Below, piece after piece: positions 39,972 to 48,690 of a DNA stretch of 64,000 bases. Made by a program: the position numbers and the translations under genes. The notes below the pieces were generated by a model, which saw only the letters and a program-made list of their open reading frames with translations, was not told the origin of the DNA and made no database searches. Source of the DNA: Streptomyces sp. CGMCC 4.7035 (GTDB taxonomy: Bacteria > Actinomycetota > Actinomycetes > Streptomycetales > Streptomycetaceae). The stretch spans positions 7,915,001 through 7,979,000 of the forward strand of contig NZ_CP134053.1 of NCBI RefSeq assembly GCF_031583065.1, given 5' to 3'. How positions within the stretch are numbered: the stretch's first letter is position 1; every line of letters begins with the position of its first letter.

Positions 39972-42278
39972 TCAGCTGCTGCTCGCCTTCTGCGTGAGGT
40001 CGTAGAAGGTGGCCGAACCGACCGTCACCTTCTTGAAGTTCTGCTGGACCCACGAGCTGATCTGCGAGGAGACGTTCGATCCGCCGCTGCTGTTGCCGCC
40101 ACCGCCGCCGAAGCCGCCGCCCGCGATGAAGTAGTGGATCTTGCCTTCCTCCACGTACTTCTTGAACTGGTCCAGCGTCGGCGACGGGTCGCTGCCGTTG
40201 AAGCCGCCGATCGCCATCACCGGCTCCTCGGTGGAGAGTTGGTAGCTCGCCGCGTTCTGCGCGCCGATGGCCGCCGCGACCCAGGTGTAGTTGTTCGCGT
40301 CCGCCTCCAGCAGCTTCTTGGCCTCGGAGCTGACGTCGGCGCCGTTGAGCAGACCGCCGATGCCGCCGCCACCGCCCATGCCGCCGTCGCCCATCTGACC
40401 GCCGGGGCCGCCCTGCTGGTTCTGGCCGGTGCCGTTGCCCTGCCGGCCGTTCTGGCCGTTCTGGCCCTGGGTGTTGCCGTTGCCGTTGCCGTTGCCGTTC
40501 TGGCCGGGCATGCCGCCGCCGAAGCCGCCGTTGCCGCCGCCCGGGAAGCCCTGCTGGCCGTTCTGGCCGTTCTGGCCGTTCTGGCCCTGGGTGTTGCCGT
40601 TGCCGTTCTGCTGGTTCTGGCCCGGCATACCGCCGCCGAAGCCGCCGCGCATGCCGCCACCGCCGGGACCGCCGCGGCCGCCCATCATGCTCGCGCCCGC
40701 CGGACCCGCCGTGACGATCGAACCGGTGTGCCCCTGGTCCACAGTGGTCAGGGTGTACGCGGTCGGGCCCGCCAGCGAGGCCACGATGCCCAGGCCCACC
40801 GACGCGAGGGCGAGCTGCCGCCCGATCCGCGCCGCGAAGATCAGGCCGAGGGCGCTGACCAGACCGCCGATGAGGACGAGCCACTTCAGCCAGGGCAGGT
40901 AGTCCGGCGTGCGGTTGAGGAGCACGTACCCCCAGGCCGCGGTCGCCGTGACGGTGGCCGCGAGGGTGAGCGACGCCCACACCTTCGACCGCTCCTCCCA
41001 CAGGACCGTGACGCCCATGCCGACCAGGGCGGCGATGTAGGGGGCCAGGGCCACCGTGTAGTACTGGTGGAAGATGCCGGCCATGAAGCTGAAGACGAGC
41101 GCGGTGATCAGCAGCGAGCCGCCCCAGGCCAGGAAGGAGCCGCGGACCAGGTCGGCCCGCTCGGCCTTGCGAGTGAGCACCAGGGCCGCCACGAGCAGGA
41201 TCAGCGCGGCCGGGAGCAGCCAGGAGATCTGGGAGCCGATCTCGGAGTTGAACATCCGGTCCCAGCCGGTCTCGCCCCACTGGCCGCCGTTGCCGCCACC
41301 ACCGCCGCCGACGCTGCCGGTCTCGTCGCCGTTGATGCGGCCGAGGCCGTTGTAGCCGAAGGTCAGCTCCAGGAAGGAGTTGTTCTGCGAGCCGCCGATG
41401 TACGGGCGGGAGGACGCCGGCCACAGCTCGACGATCGCGACCCACCAGCCGCCCGACACGACCAGCGCGACGGTCGCGAGGCCCAGCTGCACGAGCCGCT
41501 TCTTCAGCTTCACGGGCGCGCAGACGCCGTGGACGAGCGCCAGCGCGGGCAGGATCAGGAAGGCCTGAAGCGTCTTCGTCAGGAAGGCGAAGCCGACCGC
41601 GACGCCCGCCCACACCAGCCACTTGGTGCGGCCGTCCTCCAGGCCCCGGATCACGAAGTAGACCGTGAGCGCCATCAGCAGCGCGAGGAGCGCGTCCGGG
41701 TTGTTGAACCGGAACATCAGCGCCGCGACGGGGGTGAGCGCGAGCACGGCGCCCGCGATCAGGCCGGCCGCGGGGCTGAACCGGCGCCGGACGGCCGCGT
41801 ACACCACGGCGACCGTGAGGACGCCCATGATGACCTCGGGGACGAGGATCGCCCACGAGTTCAGGCCGAAGATCCGCACCGACAGGGCCATCGGCCACAG
41901 CGAGGCCGGGGGCTTGTCGACGGTGATCGCGTTGGCCGCGTCGAGCGAGCCGAAGAAGAACGCCTTCCAGGACTTGCTGCCGGCCTGGACGGCCGCGGAG
42001 TAGAAGGAGTTGGCGTACCCGGAGGCGCTCAGGTTGTACAGGTACAGCAGCCCGGTGGCGAGCAGCAGGCCGAGGAACGCGGGGCGCGCCCAGCGGGGGT
42101 CCTCGGGGCGGCCGCGCCAGAGTCTGCGCGCGAACGGCTGCTGGGGCTCGCCGGCCCCGGGGGCCGGAGCCGGCACGGCCACCGGCTCCTGCACGGCCGT
42201 CGCCCGGGACGAGGGCGGCCCCCAGGACGAGGGCCCCGCACCCCCCGGATGACTTGTCCGGTCGTAGTCAGTGGTCAT
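39972..42278 (-). CDS. GT39/ArnT-like membrane glycosyltransferase with Gly/Asn/Gln repeat region
   Basis: A 768-residue polytopic transferase that probably moves a sugar from a polyprenyl-phosphate donor on the outer face. Asp/Glu in the first loop (SLDAANAITVDKPPASLWPM) match the catalytic loop of ArnT/PMT enzymes, followed by about 11 helices. Residues about 535-640 are low-complexity (GMPGQN, QNGQNG and NGNGN repeats). A folded outer domain (SYQLSTEEPVMAIGGFNGSD) follows. The ATG overlaps the upstream stop by 4 bp; the GtrA/GT2 gene upstream could make its lipid-linked donor. Confidence 0.88.
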   Translation of the reverse strand: MTTDYDRTSHPGGAGPSSWGPPSSRATAVQEPVAVPAPAPGAGEPQQPFARRLWRGRPEDPRWARPAFLGLLLATGLLYLYNLSASGYANSFYSAAVQAGSKSWKAFFFGSLDAANAITVDKPPASLWPMALSVRIFGLNSWAILVPEVIMGVLTVAVVYAAVRRRFSPAAGLIAGAVLALTPVAALMFRFNNPDALLALLMALTVYFVIRGLEDGRTKWLVWAGVAVGFAFLTKTLQAFLILPALALVHGVCAPVKLKKRLVQLGLATVALVVSGGWWVAIVELWPASSRPYIGGSQNNSFLELTFGYNGLGRINGDETGSVGGGGGGNGGQWGETGWDRMFNSEIGSQISWLLPAALILLVAALVLTRKAERADLVRGSFLAWGGSLLITALVFSFMAGIFHQYYTVALAPYIAALVGMGVTVLWEERSKVWASLTLAATVTATAAWGYVLLNRTPDYLPWLKWLVLIGGLVSALGLIFAARIGRQLALASVGLGIVASLAGPTAYTLTTVDQGHTGSIVTAGPAGASMMGGRGGPGGGGMRGGFGGGMPGQNQQNGNGNTQGQNGQNGQNGQQGFPGGGNGGFGGGMPGQNGNGNGNGNTQGQNGQNGRQGNGTGQNQQGGPGGQMGDGGMGGGGGIGGLLNGADVSSEAKKLLEADANNYTWVAAAIGAQNAASYQLSTEEPVMAIGGFNGSDPSPTLDQFKKYVEEGKIHYFIAGGGFGGGGGNSSGGSNVSSQISSWVQQNFKKVTVGSATFYDLTQKASSS

Positions 42279-43822
42279 CGTGGGTCCCTCGGGTCGGTGT
42301 CGTGCGGACGCACCGGCTGCAGCGGCATGGTCGCGTCCCTCCAGATGGTGCTGTCCGCGGCATCACCGGCGCGGAACTGCGATGTGTCGTACGCGGCCCG
42401 GGGCGCCATGGGGCGCTGCGGCAGCGGCTGCTGCTGGTACCGCTCGTACTGCTGGAACTGCTGGAACTGCTGGTCGTAGCCGGTGGCCGCCGTCGCGTAG
42501 GTGGGCGAGGAAGGGCCCTGGGCGGTGACGGTCGACGGGGACGACGGGAAAGACGGGGAAGACAGGAAAGACAGGGAGTCGTCGCGCCGGTCAGGGAACA
42601 CCCAGGCCCGGAAGAGCAGGAACCGCAGCACCGTCGCCGCGAGGTTGGCGGCGATCAGCACCGCCAGTTCCGTGGAGTGCGCGGGGTTGCTCGCCGCCGC
42701 GTTCAGGGCGGCGAGGGAACCGCTGGTCAGGGCGAGACCGATACCGAAGACGACCAGGCCCTGCGCCTGGTGCCGGACGGCGCCGCCCCGGCCGCGCACC
42801 CCGAAGGTGAGCCGGCGGTTGGCCGCCGTGTTGGCGATCGCCGAGACCAACAGGGCGAGCGCGTTGGCGATCTGCGAACCCGAGAACTGCCGGAAGACGC
42901 TGTAGAGCGCCAGGTAGAAGAGGGTGGACAGGCCGCCGACCACGCAGAAGCCGACGAGCTGGCGGGCCAGGCCCTTGGGTACGTCCTTGATGTCGCGGTC
43001 GCGCGGGTCGTCACCGAACGGGCGGGCGATCCGGTCCAGCGGCAGCGAACCGGTGGCCAGGGCCTTGCCCACGCGCCACACCCCCTTGAGGTCGTCCGTC
43101 GCCGTCTTCACGATGTGCACCGTGGAGTCGGGGTCGTCGACCCAGTCGACCGGCACCTCGTGGATCCGCAGGCCCGCGCGCTCGGCGAGGACCAGCATCT
43201 CGGTGTCGAAGAACCAGCCCGTGTCCTCGACCAGCGGCAGCAGCACCTGGGCCACATCACGCCGGATCGCCTTGAAGCCGCACTGCGCGTCCGAGAAGCG
43301 CGCCTGCAGCGAGCCCCGCAGAATCAGGTTGTACGTGCGGCTGATGAACTCCCGCTTGGCACCGCGCACCACGCGCGACGAGCGGGCCAGCCGCGAACCG
43401 ATCGCCAGGTCGGAGTGACCCGAGATCAGCGGTGCCACCAGGGGCAGCAGCGCGTTGAGGTCGGTGGACAGGTCCACGTCCATGTAGGCGAGGATCGGGG
43501 CGTCCGAGGCGGACCAGACGGTCCGCAGCGCCCGGCCGCGGCCCTTCTGCTCCAGTCGGAAGGACGTCACCTCGGGGATCCGCTCCTCCAGCCGCGCGGC
43601 CACCCGGGGGGTGGTGTCCGTGGACGCGTTGTCCGCGATCGTGATGCGGAACGCGTACGGGAACGTGCGCTTGAGGTGCTCGTGCAGTCTGAGCACACAT
43701 GGCTGGAGGTCCTTCTCCTCGTTGTAGACGGGGATCACTACGTCCAGGACAGGCGTACCGGCGTCGCCGGCCGGGAGGTGCTCCCGCGCCGGCAGGGTGC
43801 CGGGAGAAGAGTCGGTTCGCAT
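42275..43822 (-). CDS. Fused GT2 polyprenyl-phosphate glycosyltransferase and GtrA-type flippase
   Basis: 515 residues. The N-terminal GT2 domain (about 25-270) shows DVVIPVYNEEKDLQ, YMDVDLSTDLNALLPL as the DxD region, and SDAQCGFKAIRRD, like dolichol-phosphate mannose synthases. The C-terminal GtrA-like domain has four helices (VGFCVVGGLSTLFYLALYSV onward), thought to help lipid-linked sugars cross the membrane. A Gln/Tyr-rich tail follows. It precedes the GT39 transferase, so the two make and then use one lipid-linked sugar. Confidence 0.9.
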   Translation of the reverse strand: MRTDSSPGTLPAREHLPAGDAGTPVLDVVIPVYNEEKDLQPCVLRLHEHLKRTFPYAFRITIADNASTDTTPRVAARLEERIPEVTSFRLEQKGRGRALRTVWSASDAPILAYMDVDLSTDLNALLPLVAPLISGHSDLAIGSRLARSSRVVRGAKREFISRTYNLILRGSLQARFSDAQCGFKAIRRDVAQVLLPLVEDTGWFFDTEMLVLAERAGLRIHEVPVDWVDDPDSTVHIVKTATDDLKGVWRVGKALATGSLPLDRIARPFGDDPRDRDIKDVPKGLARQLVGFCVVGGLSTLFYLALYSVFRQFSGSQIANALALLVSAIANTAANRRLTFGVRGRGGAVRHQAQGLVVFGIGLALTSGSLAALNAAASNPAHSTELAVLIAANLAATVLRFLLFRAWVFPDRRDDSLSFLSSPSFPSSPSTVTAQGPSSPTYATAATGYDQQFQQFQQYERYQQQPLPQRPMAPRAAYDTSQFRAGDAADSTIWRDATMPLQPVRPHDTDPRDPR

Positions 43823-43836
43823 GCCGACGACTCTCG

Positions 43837-45480
43837 TCAAACGCCCTGTTGCACCCATGTGGTGGCGCTGTGCTGTACCTGTGAGTGCCGTTGCCGGTTC
43901 GTTTCGGGATCGGGTGTCGGCACGTACGGGGCGAGCGCGGGCAGATGCACGGTGAACACGGTCTGCCCCGGCACGCTGTCGACGGTCACGGCACCGCCGT
44001 GCGCGGTCGCGACGGCCTGCACGATGGCGAGCCCGAGTCCGGTCGAGCCGGTGGAACGGGACCGCGCGGAGTCGCCGCGCGCGAACCGTTCGAAGACGTG
44101 CGGGAGCAGATCCGGCGGAATGCCCTGGCCGTCGTCCTGGACGTCCACGCACATCCACGGCCCGCGCCTGGCCACGCGCGCGGTGACGGTCGTACCGGGT
44201 GGGGTGTGGGTCCGGGCGTTGGCGAGCAGATTGACCAGCACCTGCTGGAGGCGTGCCGCGTCGGCCGACACGAGCGCCGGATCGTCGGGCAGTTCGAGCC
44301 GCCAGTTGTGATCGGGTCCGGCCGCGCGCGCGTCGCTGAGCGTGTCCACGACGAGGTGGACGAGGTCGGTCTCCTCGAACTGCAGCGGCCGCCCGGCGTC
44401 CAGCCGTGCCAGCAGCAGCAGGTCCTCGACGAGCAGGGTCATGCGTCCGGCCTCGGACTCGATGCGCCGCAGGGCGTGGCGGGTGTCGGGCCCGGTCTCC
44501 TCGCGCCCCCGCCTGGTCAGCTCGGCGTATCCACGGATGGAGGCGAGCGGCGTGCGCAGCTCGTGACTGGCGTCCGCGACGAACTGCCGTACGCGCGTCT
44601 CGCTCTGCTGCCGCGCGTGCAGGGCGCCGTGGACATGGTCGAGCATGCGGTTGAGGGCGGCCCCGACCTGGCCGACCTCGGTGTGCGGATCGGTCTCGGA
44701 CTCCGGGACCCGTTCGTTGAGGGTCACCTCACCGGTGTGCAGCGGCAGCTCGGAGACCCGGGTGGCGGTCGCGGCGACCTTGCGCAGCGGCCGCAGGGCG
44801 AGCCCGACGAGCACGGAACCGGCGATACCGGCGGCGACGAGACCGGCGGCGGTGACGCTCACCTCGACGAGGATGAGGGTGTCGATGGTGTTGGTGACCT
44901 CCGCGGTCGGCAGGGCGACGTAGTACCCGCCATTGCCGTCCTCGGCAGCCTGGTACCGAACCCGGTACTCCCCGAGACCCGGGATGTCCACGGTGCTCGG
45001 GCTGGTCTTCGACGCGGAGGCGAGGGCGGCCTTCTGCGCGTCGTTGAGCGTGCCGGCTTCCATGCCCTTCGCGCCGAAGGGGTCCTCGGACTTGTTCCTG
45101 GCGAAGACCCCGTTGCTGATCTTGCCGTTGCCGTCCACGTAGGCGGCGACGGTCTTGTACTGCGTCGGCCCCCGCGAGACGAAGTTGTTCAGTTTGACGC
45201 TCGGCGTCTCCTTCACCGCCACGTCACCGCGCGGCGCCGCGTCGGGAGTGTTGCCGCCCGGATTCCTGGGGCCGCCGCCCGACACGCGCATGGCGCTGTC
45301 CTTGAGCTTGCCGTCGTCGAGCTGCCGGTACAGATGCTGCCCCAGCGCGATGGTCGTCACCGTGCCGATCACGGCACACACCACGGCGATCAGAGTGACC
45401 GCGGAGACGACGAGCCGCGTCCGCAGCGTGCGCGGCTGTCGTCCTCGCCTCTGCGTACGCGGCTGTCGTCGGCTGCTCAT
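43837..45480 (-). CDS. OmpR-partner sensor histidine kinase
   Basis: A 547-residue membrane kinase with helices at about 23-46 and 205-228 enclosing a sensor domain outside the cell, a HAMP segment (ALRPLRKVAATATRVSELPL), H306 in VADASHELRTPLASIRGYAE and an HATPase with NLLANARTHTP and DDGQGIPPDLL. Its ATG overlaps the response regulator stop. The glycosyltransferase genes start 14 bp after its stop, so the operon links sensing to cell-surface glycosylation. Confidence 0.93.
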   Translation of the reverse strand: MSSRRQPRTQRRGRQPRTLRTRLVVSAVTLIAVVCAVIGTVTTIALGQHLYRQLDDGKLKDSAMRVSGGGPRNPGGNTPDAAPRGDVAVKETPSVKLNNFVSRGPTQYKTVAAYVDGNGKISNGVFARNKSEDPFGAKGMEAGTLNDAQKAALASASKTSPSTVDIPGLGEYRVRYQAAEDGNGGYYVALPTAEVTNTIDTLILVEVSVTAAGLVAAGIAGSVLVGLALRPLRKVAATATRVSELPLHTGEVTLNERVPESETDPHTEVGQVGAALNRMLDHVHGALHARQQSETRVRQFVADASHELRTPLASIRGYAELTRRGREETGPDTRHALRRIESEAGRMTLLVEDLLLLARLDAGRPLQFEETDLVHLVVDTLSDARAAGPDHNWRLELPDDPALVSADAARLQQVLVNLLANARTHTPPGTTVTARVARRGPWMCVDVQDDGQGIPPDLLPHVFERFARGDSARSRSTGSTGLGLAIVQAVATAHGGAVTVDSVPGQTVFTVHLPALAPYVPTPDPETNRQRHSQVQHSATTWVQQGV

Positions 45481-46217
45481 GACGCCGCGGGCTTGATCAG
45501 ATAACCGGCCCCGCGCCGGGTGTGGATCATCGGCTCGCGCCCGGCGTCTATCTTCCGCCGCAGGTAAGAGATGTAGAGCTCGACCACATTGGCCTGCCCG
45601 CCGAAGTCGTACGACCACACGCGGTCGAGGATCTGCGCCTTGCTGAGCACGCGCCGGGGGTTGCGCATCAGGAAGCGGAGCAGTTCGAACTCGGTGGCGG
45701 TGAGGTGGATGCCCTCACCGGCCCGCGACACCTCGTGGCTGTCCTCGTCGAGGGTGAGGTCACCGACGACGAGCACCGAGTCGGAGCGGCGGTCGGCGGC
45801 ACCCGAGCGGCGGATCAGCCCGCGCAGCCGGGCCACGACCTCTTCGAGGCTGAACGGCTTGGTGACGTAGTCGTCGCCACCGGCGGTCAGCCCCGCGATC
45901 CGGTCCTCCACGGCGTCCTTGGCGGTCAGGAAGAGGACCGGCACGTCCGGCAGCTCGCGCCGCAGCCGCCCCAGAACGGTCAGGCCGTCCATGTCCGGGA
46001 GCATCATGTCCAGGACGACGGCGTCGGGGCGGAACTCGCGCGCGGTCTGGATCGCGCCCTGTCCATCACCCGCACTGCGGATCTGCCAGCCTTCGTAACG
46101 GAGGGCCATGGAGAGCAGCTCGGTGATAGACAGCTCGTCGTCCACCACCAGCACTCGGACGGGGCTCCCGTCCGGCCTCAGCAGTTCGGTGCGCCCCTGG
46201 GGCGAGGTCGTGGTCAT
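45477..46217 (-). CDS. OmpR/PhoB-type response regulator
   Basis: A 246-residue regulator. Receiver: D26-D27, D70 (VVLDMMLPDMDG), T98 and K120. The winged helix-turn-helix includes LTATEFELLRFLMRNPRRVL and ELYISYLRRKIDAGREPMIH. The ATG at 46217 is chosen (AAGGTG upstream). A 10-bp inverted repeat and CTCACAGG/CTCTCAGG direct repeats at 46270-46303 are probable autoregulatory sites. Confidence 0.93.
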   Translation of the reverse strand: MTTTSPQGRTELLRPDGSPVRVLVVDDELSITELLSMALRYEGWQIRSAGDGQGAIQTAREFRPDAVVLDMMLPDMDGLTVLGRLRRELPDVPVLFLTAKDAVEDRIAGLTAGGDDYVTKPFSLEEVVARLRGLIRRSGAADRRSDSVLVVGDLTLDEDSHEVSRAGEGIHLTATEFELLRFLMRNPRRVLSKAQILDRVWSYDFGGQANVVELYISYLRRKIDAGREPMIHTRRGAGYLIKPAAS

Positions 46218-46269
46218 GGTGGACACCTTGTCGGGGTCCTCTAAGAGCGCCCTTTCACCAATCTGTGAT

Positions 46270-46303
46270 TTCCCTGAGAAACTCACAGGCGCCTCTCAGG
46301 GAA
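46270..46303 (-). promoter_or_regulatory. Inverted repeat TTCCCTGAGA-N14-TCTCAGGGAA upstream of the response regulator
   Basis: A perfect 10-bp inverted repeat lies 53 bp upstream of the start. It contains tandem CTCACAGG and CTCTCAGG about 11 bp apart, the spacing that OmpR-type dimers prefer. Confidence 0.6.
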
Positions 46304-46467
46304 CACCTGGGAAGATCGAGAAATCGCCTGGTTCACGGCGCCCATGGCGTCGCCGCCGGGCGTGGACGAGACCCGGAGGAGCGGCCGTCCCCCATGAACA
46401 GGCTGTGCACCGACTGGGAGTGACGGCACATCAGAGCCGCACAGGGAACGGCGCTACCCCGGTTCAG

Positions 46468-46818
46468 TCAGTCCTGCGCCCGCTCGAAGGTGTGGCTGCG
46501 CTCGACCTTGGCGACATGCAGCGTGTACGACTCGTACCAGTGCGCGCGTCCGTGCTTCTGGGCCGCACGGTGATCCAGGTTGCCCCGCCACTCCTCGATG
46601 GCGGCCAGGTCCCGGAAGTACCCGACGGTGATCGAGAGCCCGCCCGGGGTCCGGGCGTGGTCCATCCCGAGGTAGCCCGGGACCTCCTTGACCAGCTCCT
46701 CCATCCGGTCGGAGGTCTCTCCGTATCCGTTGTCCCCCTCGGTCCGTACCGAGGTGAAGACGACGGCGTAGTAGGGGGGTTCATGGGCGGCGACAGGTGC
46801 AATGCGGTGATCGCTCAT
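46468..46818 (-). CDS. Antibiotic-biosynthesis-monooxygenase-like (ABM) protein
   Basis: A 116-residue ferredoxin-like ABM-fold protein: PPYYAVVFTSVRTEGDNGYG, GYLGMDHARTPGGLSITVGY and YESYTLHVAKVERSHTFE. Members act as small monooxygenases or hydrolases without a cofactor, or have no known reaction. The ATG at 46818 is used; a GTG at 46827 is in frame. Confidence 0.82.
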   Translation of the reverse strand: MSDHRIAPVAAHEPPYYAVVFTSVRTEGDNGYGETSDRMEELVKEVPGYLGMDHARTPGGLSITVGYFRDLAAIEEWRGNLDHRAAQKHGRAHWYESYTLHVAKVERSHTFERAQD

Positions 46819-46925
46819 GTCGTCCACGATCGGCCGAGGCGCCGCCCCAGTCCACCCCTCATGCCGAACGGGGTCCGAAAGGGATCCGACTCTTGACCCT
46901 CGCGCCCCACGGCGAGGTCGCGCAC

Positions 46926-47100
46926 GGACGGCGGATACGGCGGACGGCGGATACGGCGGACGGCGGATACGGCGGACGGCGGACGGCGGACGGCGGACGG
47001 CGGACGGCGGACGGCGGACGGCGGACGGCGGACGGCGGACGGCGGACGGCGGACGGCGGACGGCGGACGGCGGACGGCGGACGGCGGACGGCGGACGGCG
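46926..47100 (+). repeat. Minisatellite: three 16-bp units then eighteen 7-bp GGACGGC units
   Basis: GGACGGC+GGATACGGC occurs three times (46926-46973), followed by eighteen tandem GGACGGC units to 47099. The array abuts the stop codon of the DUF2797 gene at 47101. It is open in several frames, but the peptide is only a repeat artefact. Confidence 0.95.
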
Positions 47101-47967
47101 TCAGAACAGCCCGTCCTGCACCCCTGTGTCCCCCCACTCCCGTACCGGTACGGTCACTTCGTCCCGCTCGGCAACCGCCAGCTCCCACCCCGTCATCAGC
47201 CGCGTGTCCAGTACGACGACCCCGCGCCCGGTGGCCAGATGCAGATCGGGCCCGGCGGCAGCCAGCACATCCCCGCTCACCGCACCGCCGGCGATCAGCT
47301 CGCTCACCACACCGTCCACGCGTGGCAGTCCGTCGAGCCCGAACACCCCGCTGTGGTCGACGGCCCGGAACGGCGCCCGCTCCAGCGACTCCGGCCAGCC
47401 GTCGAGGGCCACCGCGCGCGCGTGCAGCTCCGCCAGCTCGGCGGTCCGCTCCCCGGCCGGCGGCAGCACGGCCCGCACCGCCCGCTTGCCGGCGTACGCA
47501 ATGCGGTCCGGCACCCGCAGCGCGGCCCGCAGCAGCTCCTCCGCCCGCCGCGCCGCCATCAGCGGCCCGCGCCCAAGCCAGCTGAAGGAGACGGCCCCCT
47601 GCTCCAGCAGCCGCGCCGGACCGCGCTCGACCGCGGTGATCCCGACCTTGACCATGCCGGGCCCGAACCAGGCGAGATACACGCGATACGGCCGCGGATC
47701 GTCGGCGACGGTATCGGCGGCGACGGAATGCGCCCGGTCGAGCCGCGCGCATTCCTCGCACCGCGCGCTCGTACTGCGCCCCGGTACCTCGGCCCGCATC
47801 GGGCACCCGTGTCCACGCGCGCCCACGCACGTCCGCGCGCTCCCCGCCACGACCGCGAAGGCGACCCGCTTCCCCCGCTCCAGACCACTGCGCCGCCCCC
47901 CTTCCCACCCCAGCACGGGCACGCCCTCACCCCACCGCAGCCCCGTGCATCTCCACACCTGTGTCAT
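47101..47967 (-). CDS. DUF2797 protein
   Basis: A 288-residue conserved protein of unknown activity. A Cys-rich region (GSARTCVGARGHGCPM, ARCEECARLDRAHS) probably binds zinc. The following segment PYRVYLAWFGPGMVKVGITA resembles the start of GIY-YIG nuclease folds. The ATG at 47967 is used. Its 3' end lies directly against the 7-bp minisatellite, so length changes there would touch its 3' flank but not its coding sequence. Confidence 0.83.
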   Translation of the reverse strand: MTQVWRCTGLRWGEGVPVLGWEGGRRSGLERGKRVAFAVVAGSARTCVGARGHGCPMRAEVPGRSTSARCEECARLDRAHSVAADTVADDPRPYRVYLAWFGPGMVKVGITAVERGPARLLEQGAVSFSWLGRGPLMAARRAEELLRAALRVPDRIAYAGKRAVRAVLPPAGERTAELAELHARAVALDGWPESLERAPFRAVDHSGVFGLDGLPRVDGVVSELIAGGAVSGDVLAAAGPDLHLATGRGVVVLDTRLMTGWELAVAERDEVTVPVREWGDTGVQDGLF

Positions 47968-48040
47968 CGCTCCCGAGCCTAGGGGCCACCGCTGACAACG
48001 CGGGACGGGCGCGGGGCCCGCCCCTCATCATGGGAAATCC

Positions 48041-48607
48041 TCAGTAGGCGTGCCGGTCCGGCTTTTCCGTCCAGGCCGCGTACGCCTTCTCACCCAGCTC
48101 CGGATGCATCTGCTCGATGTGGATCCGCCGTTGGTCCAACGGCTTCTTGAAGTCCTCGTACTGGTAGACGTCGTCGAAGCCGATCTCCCGCGTGGCATCC
48201 AGGTCGCAGCTGAAGTAGACGTTGTCGATGCGCGACCAGTAAATGGCGCTCATGCACATCGGGCACGGCGCGCCGCTGATGTAGATCGAACAGCCCTGGA
48301 GCATCCGGGCCCGCTCGGGGACCGGGTCGGGAGACCCTTCGGGACGCGGCACGTATGCGAGGGTGCTCTCGTTCTGGTGCTCCTCCGAGATGGTGGGGGC
48401 CTCGGGGTTGAGACGCTGCACCGCCTTGCGGATGGTCTCCATTTCGGCGTGCGCGGTCGGGTCGCCGGTGAGAAGCACACGATTCTGTCCCCGGGCGACG
48501 ACCTCGCCGTCCCGGGTGAGCACGGCGCCGAACGGGCCGCCCCAGCCGTGCTCCACCGACTCCGTGGCCAGCCGCACCGCTTCTTTCAGGAACTCCTTGT
48601 GACCCAT
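48041..48607 (-). CDS. Nucleoside/guanine deaminase-like zinc enzyme
   Basis: A 188-residue cytidine-deaminase-superfamily protein. Zinc and catalytic residues appear in PTAHAEMETIRKAVQ and GAPCPMCMSAIYWSRID. The C-terminal region (FDDVYQYEDFKKPLDQRRIH) resembles guanine deaminases of the GuaD type, but a 25-residue insertion (about 75-100) is present. GGAGG precedes the ATG at 48607. It is divergent from the ABM-membrane protein. Confidence 0.87.
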   Translation of the reverse strand: MGHKEFLKEAVRLATESVEHGWGGPFGAVLTRDGEVVARGQNRVLLTGDPTAHAEMETIRKAVQRLNPEAPTISEEHQNESTLAYVPRPEGSPDPVPERARMLQGCSIYISGAPCPMCMSAIYWSRIDNVYFSCDLDATREIGFDDVYQYEDFKKPLDQRRIHIEQMHPELGEKAYAAWTEKPDRHAY

Positions 48608-48653
48608 GTCGACCTCCGTTCCACCCCACCATCTATTACGATTTCCTCCTGGT

Positions 48654-48683
48654 TTGTCCGATAAGTTCCTTTGGGATTAGGCT
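48654..48683 (+). promoter_or_regulatory. Promoter TTGTCC-N18-TAGGCT for the ABM-membrane gene
   Basis: A -35 and a -10 hexamer 18 bp apart; the -10 ends 7 nt before the ATG at 48691. This again implies a leaderless message. Confidence 0.55.
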
Positions 48684-48690
48684 ACTCAAT

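Noticed and set aside
46926..47100. Coding repeat protein (ADGGRRT repeats)
   Set aside because: Open in several frames simply because the 7-bp unit has no stop; no start with a ribosome site, and it lies between two genes on the other strand.
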